7,948 nucleotides of DNA from Bacteroidota bacterium (GCA_021796055.1 JAJYOS010000270.1:1-7948); one strand, 5' to 3'; positions 1-6,466 are shown, numbered from the stretch's first letter. Numbers and translations are program-made. Notes: generated from the letters alone by a model not told the origin.

Positions 1-199
1 CCGCAAAAATCGAATGCAACCGACTGAAGCGCGGCTGTGTTGCGCATCAAACGACATGTCTAATGGAGGAACATGGGACCTGAGCTCATTCAACGGAACA
101 AGGTCTGGAAGGACGTCCTGCCGCAAAGCTGTACAGCCGGGTCGGTTCAAAGAACGCGATGATTGTCATGGACACTGTCTGCATTCTAACTGAAGCGCT
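1..199. other. Left-edge stretch with no identifiable gene
   Basis: This lies downstream of the lipocalin gene. I recognise no gene. On the plus strand an unbroken frame runs from base 2 to 193 (59 codons from an ATG at 14). A second frame has an ATG at 73 behind a good GGAGGA ribosome-binding-like sequence (65-70) but ends after 29 codons at 162. A third frame is open from 3 to 83 and could be the tail of a gene entering from the left. On the minus strand a 32-codon frame is also open. None has a recognisable motif and they contradict one another. The 10-mer ACTGAAGCGC occurs at 23-32 and again at 189-198. No terminator-like hairpin with a T-run was seen. Confidence 0.4.
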
Positions 200-203
200 T
201 CAG
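190..203. repeat. 14-bp perfect palindrome at lipocalin stop
   Basis: CTGAAGCGCTTCAG reads the same on both strands and covers the lipocalin TGA stop codon (202-200). As RNA it could fold as a 5-bp stem with a GCGC loop. It is not followed by a U-run in the direction of lipocalin transcription, so it is a poor candidate for an intrinsic terminator. It could be a protein-binding dyad or chance. Its left part repeats a 10-mer at 23-32. Confidence 0.4.
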
Positions 204-763
204 CGTCCTGCCGTCTGTTCGGTCTTCACAAAGTCTTTCGGATTGTAGCCCTGCGCAGCGAGGATCCCATCTATCACATTTAGATCATCAGACGAGAGCG
301 CCGGAGTTCGGCTCAGTATCCAACCGTATTTCCTTGAAGGCGTACCGACAACTGCGTACCTGTAATCCCTATCGAGACCGATGATCCAGTAGTCACCCCA
401 GAACAAGCGGAGGCCGAGGATATTCACGAAGCTGACCTCGAGCTTCGAGTTTGTCTTGAGATCGACGACCCTGGCAATACCGTTCGCGACACTCTCGCTC
501 CCATCGCTCTCTGTGCACCGGTTGGTCACATCAATATCGCCGTCGTCTCTCAACCGGTATGTGGCGGTCGTGTTCATTGCACACTTCCGTTGAAATGTGT
601 TCGGTATTTTGCCGATCTCATACCATACGCCTGCGTACATTTTCAGATCGACAAAATTAACCGGGACCGGCTCACTGTTGTTCAAACTCTGCTCCTTTCC
701 TGTCATCTGAACTGCTGCGTTCGCAATCAATAAAATAGATCCTAATAATATAATGCGTCGCAT
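200..763 (-). CDS. blc: Blc-type bacterial lipocalin
   Basis: This is a small eight-stranded beta-barrel protein of the lipocalin/Blc (apolipoprotein D-like) family. These bind hydrophobic ligands such as fatty acids or lysophospholipids in the cell envelope, usually linked to membrane stress or lipid repair. With the start chosen here (187 aa), the first signature G-x-W-Y-E-I lies at residues 45-50, followed by IPNTFQRKC (53-61). The family block YWIIGLDRDYRYAVVGTP and WILSRTP lie at about 125-154. C61 and C83 could form a disulfide. The longest frame begins at 784, but that ATG has no ribosome-binding site. The ATG at 763-761 follows GGGAGGG (778-772) with 8-nt spacing, so I prefer it. The N-terminus, MRRIILLGSILLIANAAV, is signal-peptide-like. 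It has no lipobox cysteine, so unlike E. coli Blc this protein is probably soluble in the periplasm or exported rather than a lipoprotein. It lies downstream of the GH3 gene on the same strand and may be co-transcribed. Confidence 0.9.
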   Translation of the reverse strand: MRRIILLGSILLIANAAVQMTGKEQSLNNSEPVPVNFVDLKMYAGVWYEIGKIPNTFQRKCAMNTTATYRLRDDGDIDVTNRCTESDGSESVANGIARVVDLKTNSKLEVSFVNILGLRLFWGDYWIIGLDRDYRYAVVGTPSRKYGWILSRTPALSSDDLNVIDGILAAQGYNPKDFVKTEQTAGR

Positions 764-771
764 CCTGAACA

Positions 772-778
772 CCCTCCC
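772..778 (-). promoter_or_regulatory. Ribosome-binding site deciding lipocalin start
   Basis: The minus strand reads GGGAGGG, then TGTTCAGG, then ATG (763-761). This 8-nt spacing is near ideal. The upstream in-frame ATG at 784 has only CTTCAAAA before it, so the site argues for the shorter 187-aa protein. Confidence 0.7.
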
Positions 779-780
779 GA

Positions 781-891
781 TCATTTTTGAAGATTCCAGG
801 CTGTCACCGTAATCTGTTCCCGAGTCACATCGTACCGGAAAAATTCAATTCCGAAGACGCCGAGTATCAGCAGCCATGACACCGAGCACAT
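781..891 (-). CDS. Possible 36-aa small membrane protein ORF
   Basis: Between the GH3 stop and the lipocalin there is a 36-codon ORF from an ATG at 891-889 to a TGA at 783-781. Its translation has a hydrophobic stretch WLLILGVFGIEFF (residues 6-18) followed by a polar tail containing RYDVTREQ. It is in the same frame as the GH3 gene, six codons after its TGA, and its stop overlaps by ATGA the upstream (less favoured) lipocalin ATG at 784. No Shine-Dalgarno sequence precedes its ATG. The peptide looks protein-like in composition, but I recognise no family. It could be a real small membrane peptide, a remnant of a longer gene, or chance in 125 bp of spacer. Confidence 0.25.
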   Translation of the reverse strand: MCSVSWLLILGVFGIEFFRYDVTREQITVTAWNLQK

Positions 892-909
892 GGATTGAGA
901 CGCGCACCA

Positions 910-3225
910 TCAGAACACCGGCACCTTCTCCGTCACTACCATCGATTTTTCTATGTGAGTAGTTTTGGAAATAAGATTCACGGAATCTCCGCCGATCATA
1001 ACTTCCAGTTCACCTGCTTCGACGACACGTTCCATCTTTGCATTTATGAAGGAGATGTCGGATGCAGTGAGTATGAAGGAGATGGTCGTTGTCTCACCGG
1101 GTGCGAGCTCCACCCTTTTGAAACCTGCCAGCTGTTGGACCGGCCTCGTAACTGAAGCACATTTCTGTCTGATATAGAGCTGGACGGCCTCGGATCCGCT
1201 TCTCTTGCCCGTGTTGCTCACATCGACTGTAACAAGGAACTGGTCTTTCACAACCGGATCAGGAGCCACGTTGAAGTCGGAGAATACGAAACTCGTGTAG
1301 CTCAATCCCCACCCGAAGGGAAAGAGGGGCGTCCAGGGAATGTCTATATATTTCGAGGTGAAATGCTCCGCTGTAGGAGGCCGGCCGGTATTCATGTGAT
1401 CATAGTAGATCGGTACCTGACCGACGGTTCTCGGAAATGTTACCGGCAGCTTGCCGCTCGGGTTGTAATCTCCGAACATGACGTCCGCAATCGCATTTCC
1501 CGCCTCGGTACCGAGGAACCACGTTTCAAGAATTGCCGGAACGTGATCTGCCGACGATTGAATCGAAAGCGGCCGTCCGTTCATGAGCACTTCCACCACG
1601 GGCTTCCCGAGCCCGACAAGTTTCATCGCCAGACGCTGTTGAACACCGGGCAGATCAAGCGAAGACCTTGACTCGGCCTCGCCGCTCATTTCACCTCTCT
1701 CGCCTACCGCGAGAACAACAACGTCGGCATTCCTGGCTGCGGCAAGCGCATCCGAAAAACCGGCAGTGGACGTGTCGTTGACGCCGCATCCCTCTGCATA
1801 GAAGATCCTGGTAGACGGCGAAACCTTAGCCTTGATTCCGCTCAGCAGCGTTACCACTGGATCCGCTCTTCCGACACAATGCCATGGGCCGAGCATATCC
1901 TCTTTGCTATCGGCAAGCGGCCCTATTACTGCGATCGATTTTACGTCCCTTTCGAGCGGGAGCACATTTCCCTCGTTCTTCAGCAGGACAATCGATTCAC
2001 GAGCCTCTTCCCTGGCCGCATTCTTGTACTCGGGAAGCATGAGACTTGTTTTCGAATTTTCGATGTCGGTGTAAGGATGTTCAAAAAGTCCGAGTTCGAA
2101 CTTTATCGTAAGTATCCTGCGAACCGCATCGTCGACCAGCTGCACAGGCACCTTTCCCTGCTCCACGAGCTTTGCAAGACGGGTGTGAAACGGCCCGACC
2201 ATATCCATGTCCACACCCGCGGTGACCGCTTTCAGAGTCGCCTCGGAAGAATCGCATGCGACTCCATGGTTGATGAGCTCGGCGACGGCATCCCAGTCGC
2301 TGACGACGAAACCCTTGAATGCCCACTCGCCCTTAAGTATCTCCCTCAGAGTAAACGGGTTGGCGGTGGCGGGCACGCCGTCCAGGTCGTCAAAAGCACT
2401 CATTACCGTACCGGCTCCCGCATCGACAGCAGCTTTGAAAGGAGGAAGATAGATCTCGCGCAGCGTCCGCTCTGAAACCTCGGCGGTATTGTAATCGCGT
2501 CCCCCTTCGGCAGCGCCGTATGCGACAAAATGTTTTGCGCACGCGACAAGATCGCTCTCAGGACTCAATTCGGGTCCCTGGTACCCTTCAACCTGCGCTT
2601 TTGCCATCGCCATACCCAGGAACGGATCCTCTCCCGCTCCTTCCGCGATCCTGCCCCATCTCGGATCGCGCGCAATATCGACCATCGGCGCAAACGTCCA
2701 CCTGATTCCCTGTGAATACGCTTCCTTCGCGGCGATCGAAGCGCACTTCTTCACAATATCGGGATTCCATGTGCTGGCCTCAGCGAGCGGAATGGGAAAA
2801 ACCGTGGAGAAACCGTGAACCACATCCAGACCGAAAAGGATTGGGATACCTAGCCGGGATCCAGTGACGGCCGCTCTTTGCAGTTTATCGATCAGTTCAG
2901 GCGACGTCACATTCAAAAATGACCCGACCAAACCTTTCCCGGCAAGTTGTTCCTCATCGCTTCCGCCTGAATTGTATTGACACATCTGACCGACTTTTTC
3001 CGACAACGTCATCCGGCTCAGGAGGTCGTCGACCCGCTTGCTGACAGGCAGTTTCTGATCCAGGTAAGCTTTATAGTCTGCATTTGACTGCGGCCCCCCA
3101 TTTACAGAAAATGCGCGAGTTGGATGAACGACGCTGCCCGGAACCGAAGCGAGCAGGAAGATTAGTACAAAACGAAGCACACGTTTTGCCGAACGCGCTC
3201 GAAAGACGCTGCTGTCAAAATCCAT
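910..3225 (-). CDS. bglX: Exported GH3 beta-glucosidase (BglX type)
   Basis: This glycoside hydrolase family 3 enzyme is predicted to release glucose or another terminal sugar from beta-linked oligosaccharides in the periplasm or outside the cell. Its 771 aa matches BglX-type three-domain enzymes. Residues about 10-39 form a basic then hydrophobic signal peptide. The TIM-barrel domain spans about 60-400, with the KHF motif at 231-233 and the nucleophile D310 in GFVVSDWDAV. The alpha/beta-sandwich domain spans about 410-640. E516 in SGEAESRSSLDLP aligns with the glutamate-containing loop of BglX and is the likely acid/base. PFGWGLSYTSF (636-646) leads into a C-terminal fibronectin III-like domain (about 660-745). 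TTGAGG (3236-3231) lies 5 nt before the ATG. Substrate cannot be read from sequence; beta-glucosidase is most likely, but beta-xylosidase or broader activity is possible. It sits behind its own upstream intergenic region with a possible promoter. Confidence 0.95.
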   Translation of the reverse strand: MDFDSSVFRARSAKRVLRFVLIFLLASVPGSVVHPTRAFSVNGGPQSNADYKAYLDQKLPVSKRVDDLLSRMTLSEKVGQMCQYNSGGSDEEQLAGKGLVGSFLNVTSPELIDKLQRAAVTGSRLGIPILFGLDVVHGFSTVFPIPLAEASTWNPDIVKKCASIAAKEAYSQGIRWTFAPMVDIARDPRWGRIAEGAGEDPFLGMAMAKAQVEGYQGPELSPESDLVACAKHFVAYGAAEGGRDYNTAEVSERTLREIYLPPFKAAVDAGAGTVMSAFDDLDGVPATANPFTLREILKGEWAFKGFVVSDWDAVAELINHGVACDSSEATLKAVTAGVDMDMVGPFHTRLAKLVEQGKVPVQLVDDAVRRILTIKFELGLFEHPYTDIENSKTSLMLPEYKNAAREEARESIVLLKNEGNVLPLERDVKSIAVIGPLADSKEDMLGPWHCVGRADPVVTLLSGIKAKVSPSTRIFYAEGCGVNDTSTAGFSDALAAARNADVVVLAVGERGEMSGEAESRSSLDLPGVQQRLAMKLVGLGKPVVEVLMNGRPLSIQSSADHVPAILETWFLGTEAGNAIADVMFGDYNPSGKLPVTFPRTVGQVPIYYDHMNTGRPPTAEHFTSKYIDIPWTPLFPFGWGLSYTSFVFSDFNVAPDPVVKDQFLVTVDVSNTGKRSGSEAVQLYIRQKCASVTRPVQQLAGFKRVELAPGETTTISFILTASDISFINAKMERVVEAGELEVMIGGDSVNLISKTTHIEKSMVVTEKVPVF

Positions 3226-3266
3226 TTCAACCTCAATTATTTCTTGTGACCGCCTGATGATTATTC

Positions 3267-3297
3267 TCCAAATTCAGCCAGCCCGTGCTGATTTGGA
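3267..3297 (-). repeat. Imperfect inverted repeat in GH3 leader
   Basis: The arms are TCCAAATTCAGC (3267-3278) and GCTGATTTGGA (3287-3297). They pair over 11 bp with one bulged T and an 8-nt loop, CAGCCCGT. The repeat sits 41 bp upstream of the GH3 ATG, and its right arm overlaps the possible -10 element. It could be an operator for a repressor controlling the glycosidase or a hairpin at the 5' end of its mRNA. No U-run follows, so it is not a simple terminator. Confidence 0.5.
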
Positions 3298-3324
3298 TTT
3301 AGAAAACTAAAGAAAATACCTCAA
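3296..3324 (-). promoter_or_regulatory. Possible promoter of the GH3 gene
   Basis: On the minus strand TTGAGG (3324-3319) and TAAATC (3301-3296) are spaced by 17 nt within an AT-rich tract. The -35 matches the sigma-70 consensus at 4 of 6 positions but the -10 at only 3 of 6, so the call rests mainly on spacing, AT content and position upstream of GH3. If the organism is a Bacteroidota, its consensus would differ and this assignment could be wrong. Confidence 0.25.
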
Positions 3325-3504
3325 TCAGGCAACACGGTTGGTCATCCCACCCCACCTTTCCAAGCAGACGGGGATGACTCGTGCCGGTATTATCGGCTTG
3401 AAGAGGTTGAGGTTTCAGGTCGGTCCCCCTTATGATTGGCAATCACCTCGCGCCGGTGGCGACCGGAATGGCCGTGCAACATGGGCTGATTGAGCGTTTA
3501 CGCG

Positions 3505-3939
3505 TTATCCTTTAGAGTACACCAATTCGGTCAGAAGGACTTTCATGTTTTCGCAGTGGGTCACATTCCTGTAGACCACACACGTACGGCAATCAGCGGT
3601 GAAGCAATCAAACTTAGTTCCGTTCAGCAGCCAGCATGGTGTGGCATCGTTGGTGTAGGCAGGGCATTTCGCTCGTTCGACCGTCGGGCACTTCCGCATT
3701 TCCCAGCATGGTACGATAGCCACCATCCTCTTGATCGCTTCAAGAGTCATCCCCTTATGAGTGATCATGTCGCGTATGCAGCCGAGCCAGAAAAGGTCGT
3801 CTTCTGAAAAGAGCCGGTGCTTGCCGATAGTCCGCACCGGCAGAACCACTCCGGCCGCCTCATACTTCCGCACCGTGGAGACGGCAACGCCAAGCTTCTT
3901 TGCCACGTCCCCTATCTTCATTAGTTTGCCCGCTATCAT
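3505..3939 (-). CDS. MerR-family regulator with Cys-rich C-terminus
   Basis: This is a 144-aa transcriptional regulator. Residues about 7-52 form a MerR-type winged helix-turn-helix: KIGDVAKKLGVAVSTVRKYE, then LPVRTIGKHRLFSEDDL. It is followed by a short helix instead of the long dimerisation helix and large effector domain of multidrug-type MerR proteins. The C-terminal half has C78, C84, C92, C102, C112, C117, C120 and C129, plus C54 nearer the HTH. Two of these are in Pro-Cys-Trp motifs (77-79 and 101-103), resembling what is called a two-CW domain. Such cysteines suggest binding of zinc or an iron-sulfur cluster, or thiol redox sensing; this is inference. The open frame extends up to 4059 inside the preceding gene, but the ATG at 3939 follows AGGAG (3950-3946) with 6-nt spacing. 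It is the last gene of the operon, 58 bp after the CoA-transferase, and probably regulates it or itself. Confidence 0.85.
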   Translation of the reverse strand: MIAGKLMKIGDVAKKLGVAVSTVRKYEAAGVVLPVRTIGKHRLFSEDDLFWLGCIRDMITHKGMTLEAIKRMVAIVPCWEMRKCPTVERAKCPAYTNDATPCWLLNGTKFDCFTADCRTCVVYRNVTHCENMKVLLTELVYSKG

Positions 3940-3944
3940 AGCGT

Positions 3945-3950
3945 TCTCCT
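3945..3950 (-). promoter_or_regulatory. Ribosome-binding site deciding merR start
   Basis: AGGAGA precedes the ATG at 3939-3937, with 6 nt between AGGAG and the ATG. It supports the 144-aa MerR protein over the 184-residue frame, whose first 40 codons would overlap the CoA-transferase gene and do not resemble the family. Confidence 0.75.
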
Positions 3951-3956
3951 GTCTGC

Positions 3957-3981
3957 AAATCCGATTCAACGAATCAAATTT
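3957..3981 (-). repeat. Dyad upstream of merR (operator or hairpin)
   Basis: The minus strand reads AAATTTGATTC, GTT, GAATCGGATTT. The arms are complementary at 9 of 11 positions as DNA. As RNA all 11 pair, because the two mismatches become G-U pairs. It fills most of the 58-bp gap between the CoA-transferase stop and the MerR ribosome-binding site, ending 6 nt before AGGAGA. Its symmetry and place suggest a MerR operator for autoregulation or an mRNA hairpin influencing MerR translation or transcript stability. There is no U-run, so it is not a typical terminator. Confidence 0.5.
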
Positions 3982-3997
3982 GCTAAACCTGATGATG

Positions 3998-5311
3998 TTA
4001 TATCCAGCACCTTTTCCTGGCCGACTGTGTAAGTTCGTCGCGGAATTTCGGGTGCGCAATACCTATCAGCAGCCTGACCCTTTCACTGATCGCCTTCCCA
4101 TGCAGGTTCACCACTCCGAACTCGGTCGCCACATAATGGACGTCACCGCGCGACGTCGTCACGCCGGCGCCCTCTGCAAGATGATTGGATATTCGAGATA
4201 CTGTTCCACCTCTTGCCGTGGAAGGGAGCGCCACAATCGGCTTCCCGCCTTCCGACCTCGCCGCACCTCTTATGAAATCCACCTGACCGCCGAATCCACT
4301 ATAGAAATTGTAGCCGATGGAGTCAGCGCAAACCTGGCCGGTCAGATCGATCTGCAGAGCAGAGTTTATCGCGATCATTTTTCTGTTCTGGCTGATTATG
4401 AACGGGTCGTTCACATACTGGGAGGGATGGAATTCAGCGATCGGGTTATTGTGTATGAAATCGAACAGTTTCCTGCTTCCCAGGACGAAGCTCGCCACAA
4501 TTTTCCCGGGATGCAGCGTCTTCTTCTCGTTCGTGACCACCCCGCTTTCGACAAGCTTTATCATGCCGTCAGAAAACATCTCCGAGTGGATGCCGAGATC
4601 TTTCTTCCCTTCAAGCGACATCAGGACTGCATCGGGTATTCTTCCGATGCCGAGTTGAAGCGTAGACCCGTTTTCTATCAGCTCCGAAATATTCCCGCCG
4701 ATCTTCCTGAAGACTTCGAGTTCCTCTTCGGACGTATCCGGTTCCACCTGTGGAAGCTCCATGATAGGTACATCGCTCTCGACGATCTTGTGAATCTTGC
4801 TTATGTGGATGAAGCTGTCGCCGAGCGTCCGCGGCATGTTGGGATTCACCTGCGCGATAACTATTCTTGCCACTTCGGTCGCCGCCTTCGTGGTCTCGAT
4901 CCCGACCCCGAAGCTGCAAAACCCGTGCTCGTCCGGCGGTGACACGTGTATGAGAGCAACATCGAGCTTCAACTGCCCGCTATAGAAAAGTCCCGGGATG
5001 TCGGAAAGAAAGACAGGCACAAAATCGGCCTGACCTTTGTTTACAGCTTCGCGGGTATTCTTCCCTATGAAGAGTGCCGTATGGTGGAAATGCTTTTCCA
5101 TGCCGGGCTGGACATATGCGGCCTTGCCGAGGGAGAGGATGTGCAGGACCTCGCACTTCTCAAGATCGTCCGAACGCCTGACCATCGCGTCGACGAGTAC
5201 CTCGGGAACGGCGCAGCCCGGATGAATATACACTCTATCGCGGGATTGTATGGCTTTCGCCGCCTCGTCCGCCGATACGACTTTGCTCCTGTACGTCTCA
5301 ATCCAGGCCAT
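3998..5311 (-). CDS. Acyl-CoA:carboxylate CoA-transferase (4-hydroxybutyrate type)
   Basis: This 437-aa protein belongs to the acetyl-CoA hydrolase/transferase family (4-hydroxybutyrate CoA-transferase, butyryl-CoA:acetate CoA-transferase, Cat1/Cat2 relatives). These enzymes move CoA between an acyl-CoA and a free carboxylate through a glutamyl-CoA thioester. The catalytic glutamate is predicted to be E244 in the conserved HSEMFSDG (242-249). The glycine-rich LQLGIGRIPDAV lies at 219-230, and the CoA-site block GFGGQVDFIRGAARSEGGKP at 339-358, followed by ALPSTA. The length is normal for the family, and both N- and C-terminal halves are present. The ATG is 2 bp after the stop of the preceding gene with only a weak ribosome-binding site, so translation is probably coupled. 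The GFGGQVDFIRGA form is close to 4-hydroxybutyrate CoA-transferases, but the substrate cannot be fixed from sequence; acetate, propionate, butyrate or 4-hydroxybutyrate are all possible. Confidence 0.93.
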   Translation of the reverse strand: MAWIETYRSKVVSADEAAKAIQSRDRVYIHPGCAVPEVLVDAMVRRSDDLEKCEVLHILSLGKAAYVQPGMEKHFHHTALFIGKNTREAVNKGQADFVPVFLSDIPGLFYSGQLKLDVALIHVSPPDEHGFCSFGVGIETTKAATEVARIVIAQVNPNMPRTLGDSFIHISKIHKIVESDVPIMELPQVEPDTSEEELEVFRKIGGNISELIENGSTLQLGIGRIPDAVLMSLEGKKDLGIHSEMFSDGMIKLVESGVVTNEKKTLHPGKIVASFVLGSRKLFDFIHNNPIAEFHPSQYVNDPFIISQNRKMIAINSALQIDLTGQVCADSIGYNFYSGFGGQVDFIRGAARSEGGKPIVALPSTARGGTVSRISNHLAEGAGVTTSRGDVHYVATEFGVVNLHGKAISERVRLLIGIAHPKFRDELTQSARKRCWI

Positions 5312-5313
5312 AT

Positions 5314-6429
5314 TTATAGCAGACTTTCGATAAGAAGGTACTCCTTGCCGAAGAGTGTTTTTGCCATTTCCTGTGTGCAGTGACCTTCGAAACTGCAGAC
5401 GCCTTTGGCAAGGCCCTTGTTTTCTCTGAACGCCTGCGGCGCACCTTTCTCCGCAATTTCAATCACGTACGGCAGAATCGTGTTCGTGAGGGCGTAAGTC
5501 GCAGTCCGGGCGACGGTCGCCGTTATGTTCGGAACACAATAATGGATGACATCATGGTAAACGAAGGAAGGGCTCTGTAGAGTCGTCGGCCGGCTTGTTT
5601 CGATGCAGCCGCCCTGGTCAATGGAGACATCTATCACGACAGCACCCGGCTTCATAGACCTCACCATCTCCTCCGTGACAACGTGCGGTGCGCGTTCACC
5701 TCTTATGAAGACACATCCTATCAGAACGTCCGCATAAGCGGCGCTCTTCCTTATAGTGATAGGCGTAGCGAGAGCGGTGGTCACTCTCTTGAGGAGGAGC
5801 CTGTCGACGTTGCGCAGGCGCCCAAGATCTGTGTCGAGAACAATGACCTGGGCACCGAGCCCGGCGGCAGTCCTCGCCGCCTCGGTCCCGACAATGCCCG
5901 CACCGATTATCACGACGGCCGCAGGCGCAACACCGGCAATTCCACCGAGAATAATTCCGCGCCCGCGATCGTCCGTCTCCAGAAGCCGCGCCGCAATGAA
6001 GACCGAGATCTGGCCGGCTATTTCGCTCATGGAGTGAATCACCGGGCGGTCGCCGTCCTCCGTCTCCACAAGTTCATATCCCACGGTCGTAATCTTCTTA
6101 CGGGTTATTTCCTCGACGAATTGCTGACGTGCCACGGGTAGATTCAGGAAGCTGAAAGAAGTCTGACCGGATTCCATCAAGTGTATCTCGCCAAGTGTCG
6201 GAGGCTCCACGGCACAGATGAGTTCGCACCTTCGATAGACTTCCTCTTTCGAGTATACTACCGTTGCCCCCGCGTTCCTGTACGATTCGTCCGAAAACCT
6301 CGTAGCCTTTCCTGCCTGTGACTCAAAGAAAAGCGCGTGCCCGAGATTGGTCAGGGTCGCCACGGCCGACGGGGTGAGCGACACCCTGTTTTCATTCTTC
6401 AGGGACTCATTTGGGATACCGATGTTCAT
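5314..6429 (-). CDS. Alanine dehydrogenase-family protein, atypical active site
   Basis: This 371-aa protein is a full-length member of the alanine dehydrogenase / transhydrogenase-alpha family. The N-terminus has the family pattern GIPNES...NRVSLTP with R15 kept. A Rossmann fold follows, with G176-A-G178-I-V-G181 and D199 at the end of the second strand, suggesting NAD(H) preference. IDQGGCIETSRPTT (270-283) and TYALTNTILPY (311-321) are AlaDH hallmarks and separate it from PntA. By my alignment to the M. tuberculosis enzyme, the pyruvate-binding Lys (K75, in VKEP) is Val74 in AVEPP. The catalytic His (H96, in FLHLA) is Asn96 in FLNLP. Ordinary alanine oxidation or pyruvate amination is therefore doubtful; it may act on another substrate or have a regulatory or structural role. 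GAGG lies 7 nt before the ATG. Its spacer carries two near-identical copies of TTTTGAGGTTGA (6433-6444, 6453-6465). It is 37 bp after the flavoprotein and 2 bp before the CoA-transferase, pointing to an operon. Confidence 0.85.
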   Translation of the reverse strand: MNIGIPNESLKNENRVSLTPSAVATLTNLGHALFFESQAGKATRFSDESYRNAGATVVYSKEEVYRRCELICAVEPPTLGEIHLMESGQTSFSFLNLPVARQQFVEEITRKKITTVGYELVETEDGDRPVIHSMSEIAGQISVFIAARLLETDDRGRGIILGGIAGVAPAAVVIIGAGIVGTEAARTAAGLGAQVIVLDTDLGRLRNVDRLLLKRVTTALATPITIRKSAAYADVLIGCVFIRGERAPHVVTEEMVRSMKPGAVVIDVSIDQGGCIETSRPTTLQSPSFVYHDVIHYCVPNITATVARTATYALTNTILPYVIEIAEKGAPQAFRENKGLAKGVCSFEGHCTQEMAKTLFGKEYLLIESLL

Positions 6430-6466
6430 CTTTCAACCTCAAAAGTCGATACTCAAACCTCAAAAC

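Larger units (their letters stand above)
3226..3504. other. Intergenic region, merR end to GH3 start
   Basis: This 279-bp gap separates the MerR stop from the GH3 ATG on the minus strand. I find no convincing gene; the longest ATG frame on the minus strand is about 30 codons and has no family features. The right part contains only weak dyads: CCGGT/ACCGG at 3453-3466 and GCCG/CGGC at 3383-3397. Neither is followed by a T-run, so no intrinsic terminator is seen after the MerR gene. The left part (about 3291-3318) is clearly AT-rich and carries the possible GH3 promoter and inverted repeat listed separately. Confidence 0.6.

Noticed and set aside
181..203. Integron attC-like core near TCTAAC/GTTAGA
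   Set aside because: The bases do not meet the GTTRRRY/RYYYAAC pattern and no paired second core or cassette structure is present.
1879..2475. 198-codon plus-strand open frame inside GH3
   Set aside because: It is antisense to the GH3 catalytic domain including the nucleophile region, with no recognisable protein features.
3453..3466. CCGGT/ACCGG hairpin downstream of merR as a terminator
   Set aside because: The stem is only 5 bp and no T-run follows in the direction of transcription.
3510..3939. MerR protein as a mercury-resistance regulator
   Set aside because: There are no mer genes nearby and the cysteine spacing is unlike the three-Cys mercury site of MerR proper.
3940..4059. 40-residue N-terminal extension of the MerR protein
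   Set aside because: It would overlap the CoA-transferase 3' end, shows no family similarity, and a better ribosome-binding site precedes the internal ATG at 3939.
3761..4942. 393-codon plus-strand open frame
   Set aside because: It is antisense to the CoA-transferase and MerR genes, both of which have clear family motifs. The translation shows no domain and is rich in Arg, His and Pro as expected of a GC-biased shadow frame.
5683..6141. 152-codon plus-strand open frame
   Set aside because: It is antisense to the AlaDH-like gene and covers its Rossmann fold. The composition is that of a complementary-strand shadow.
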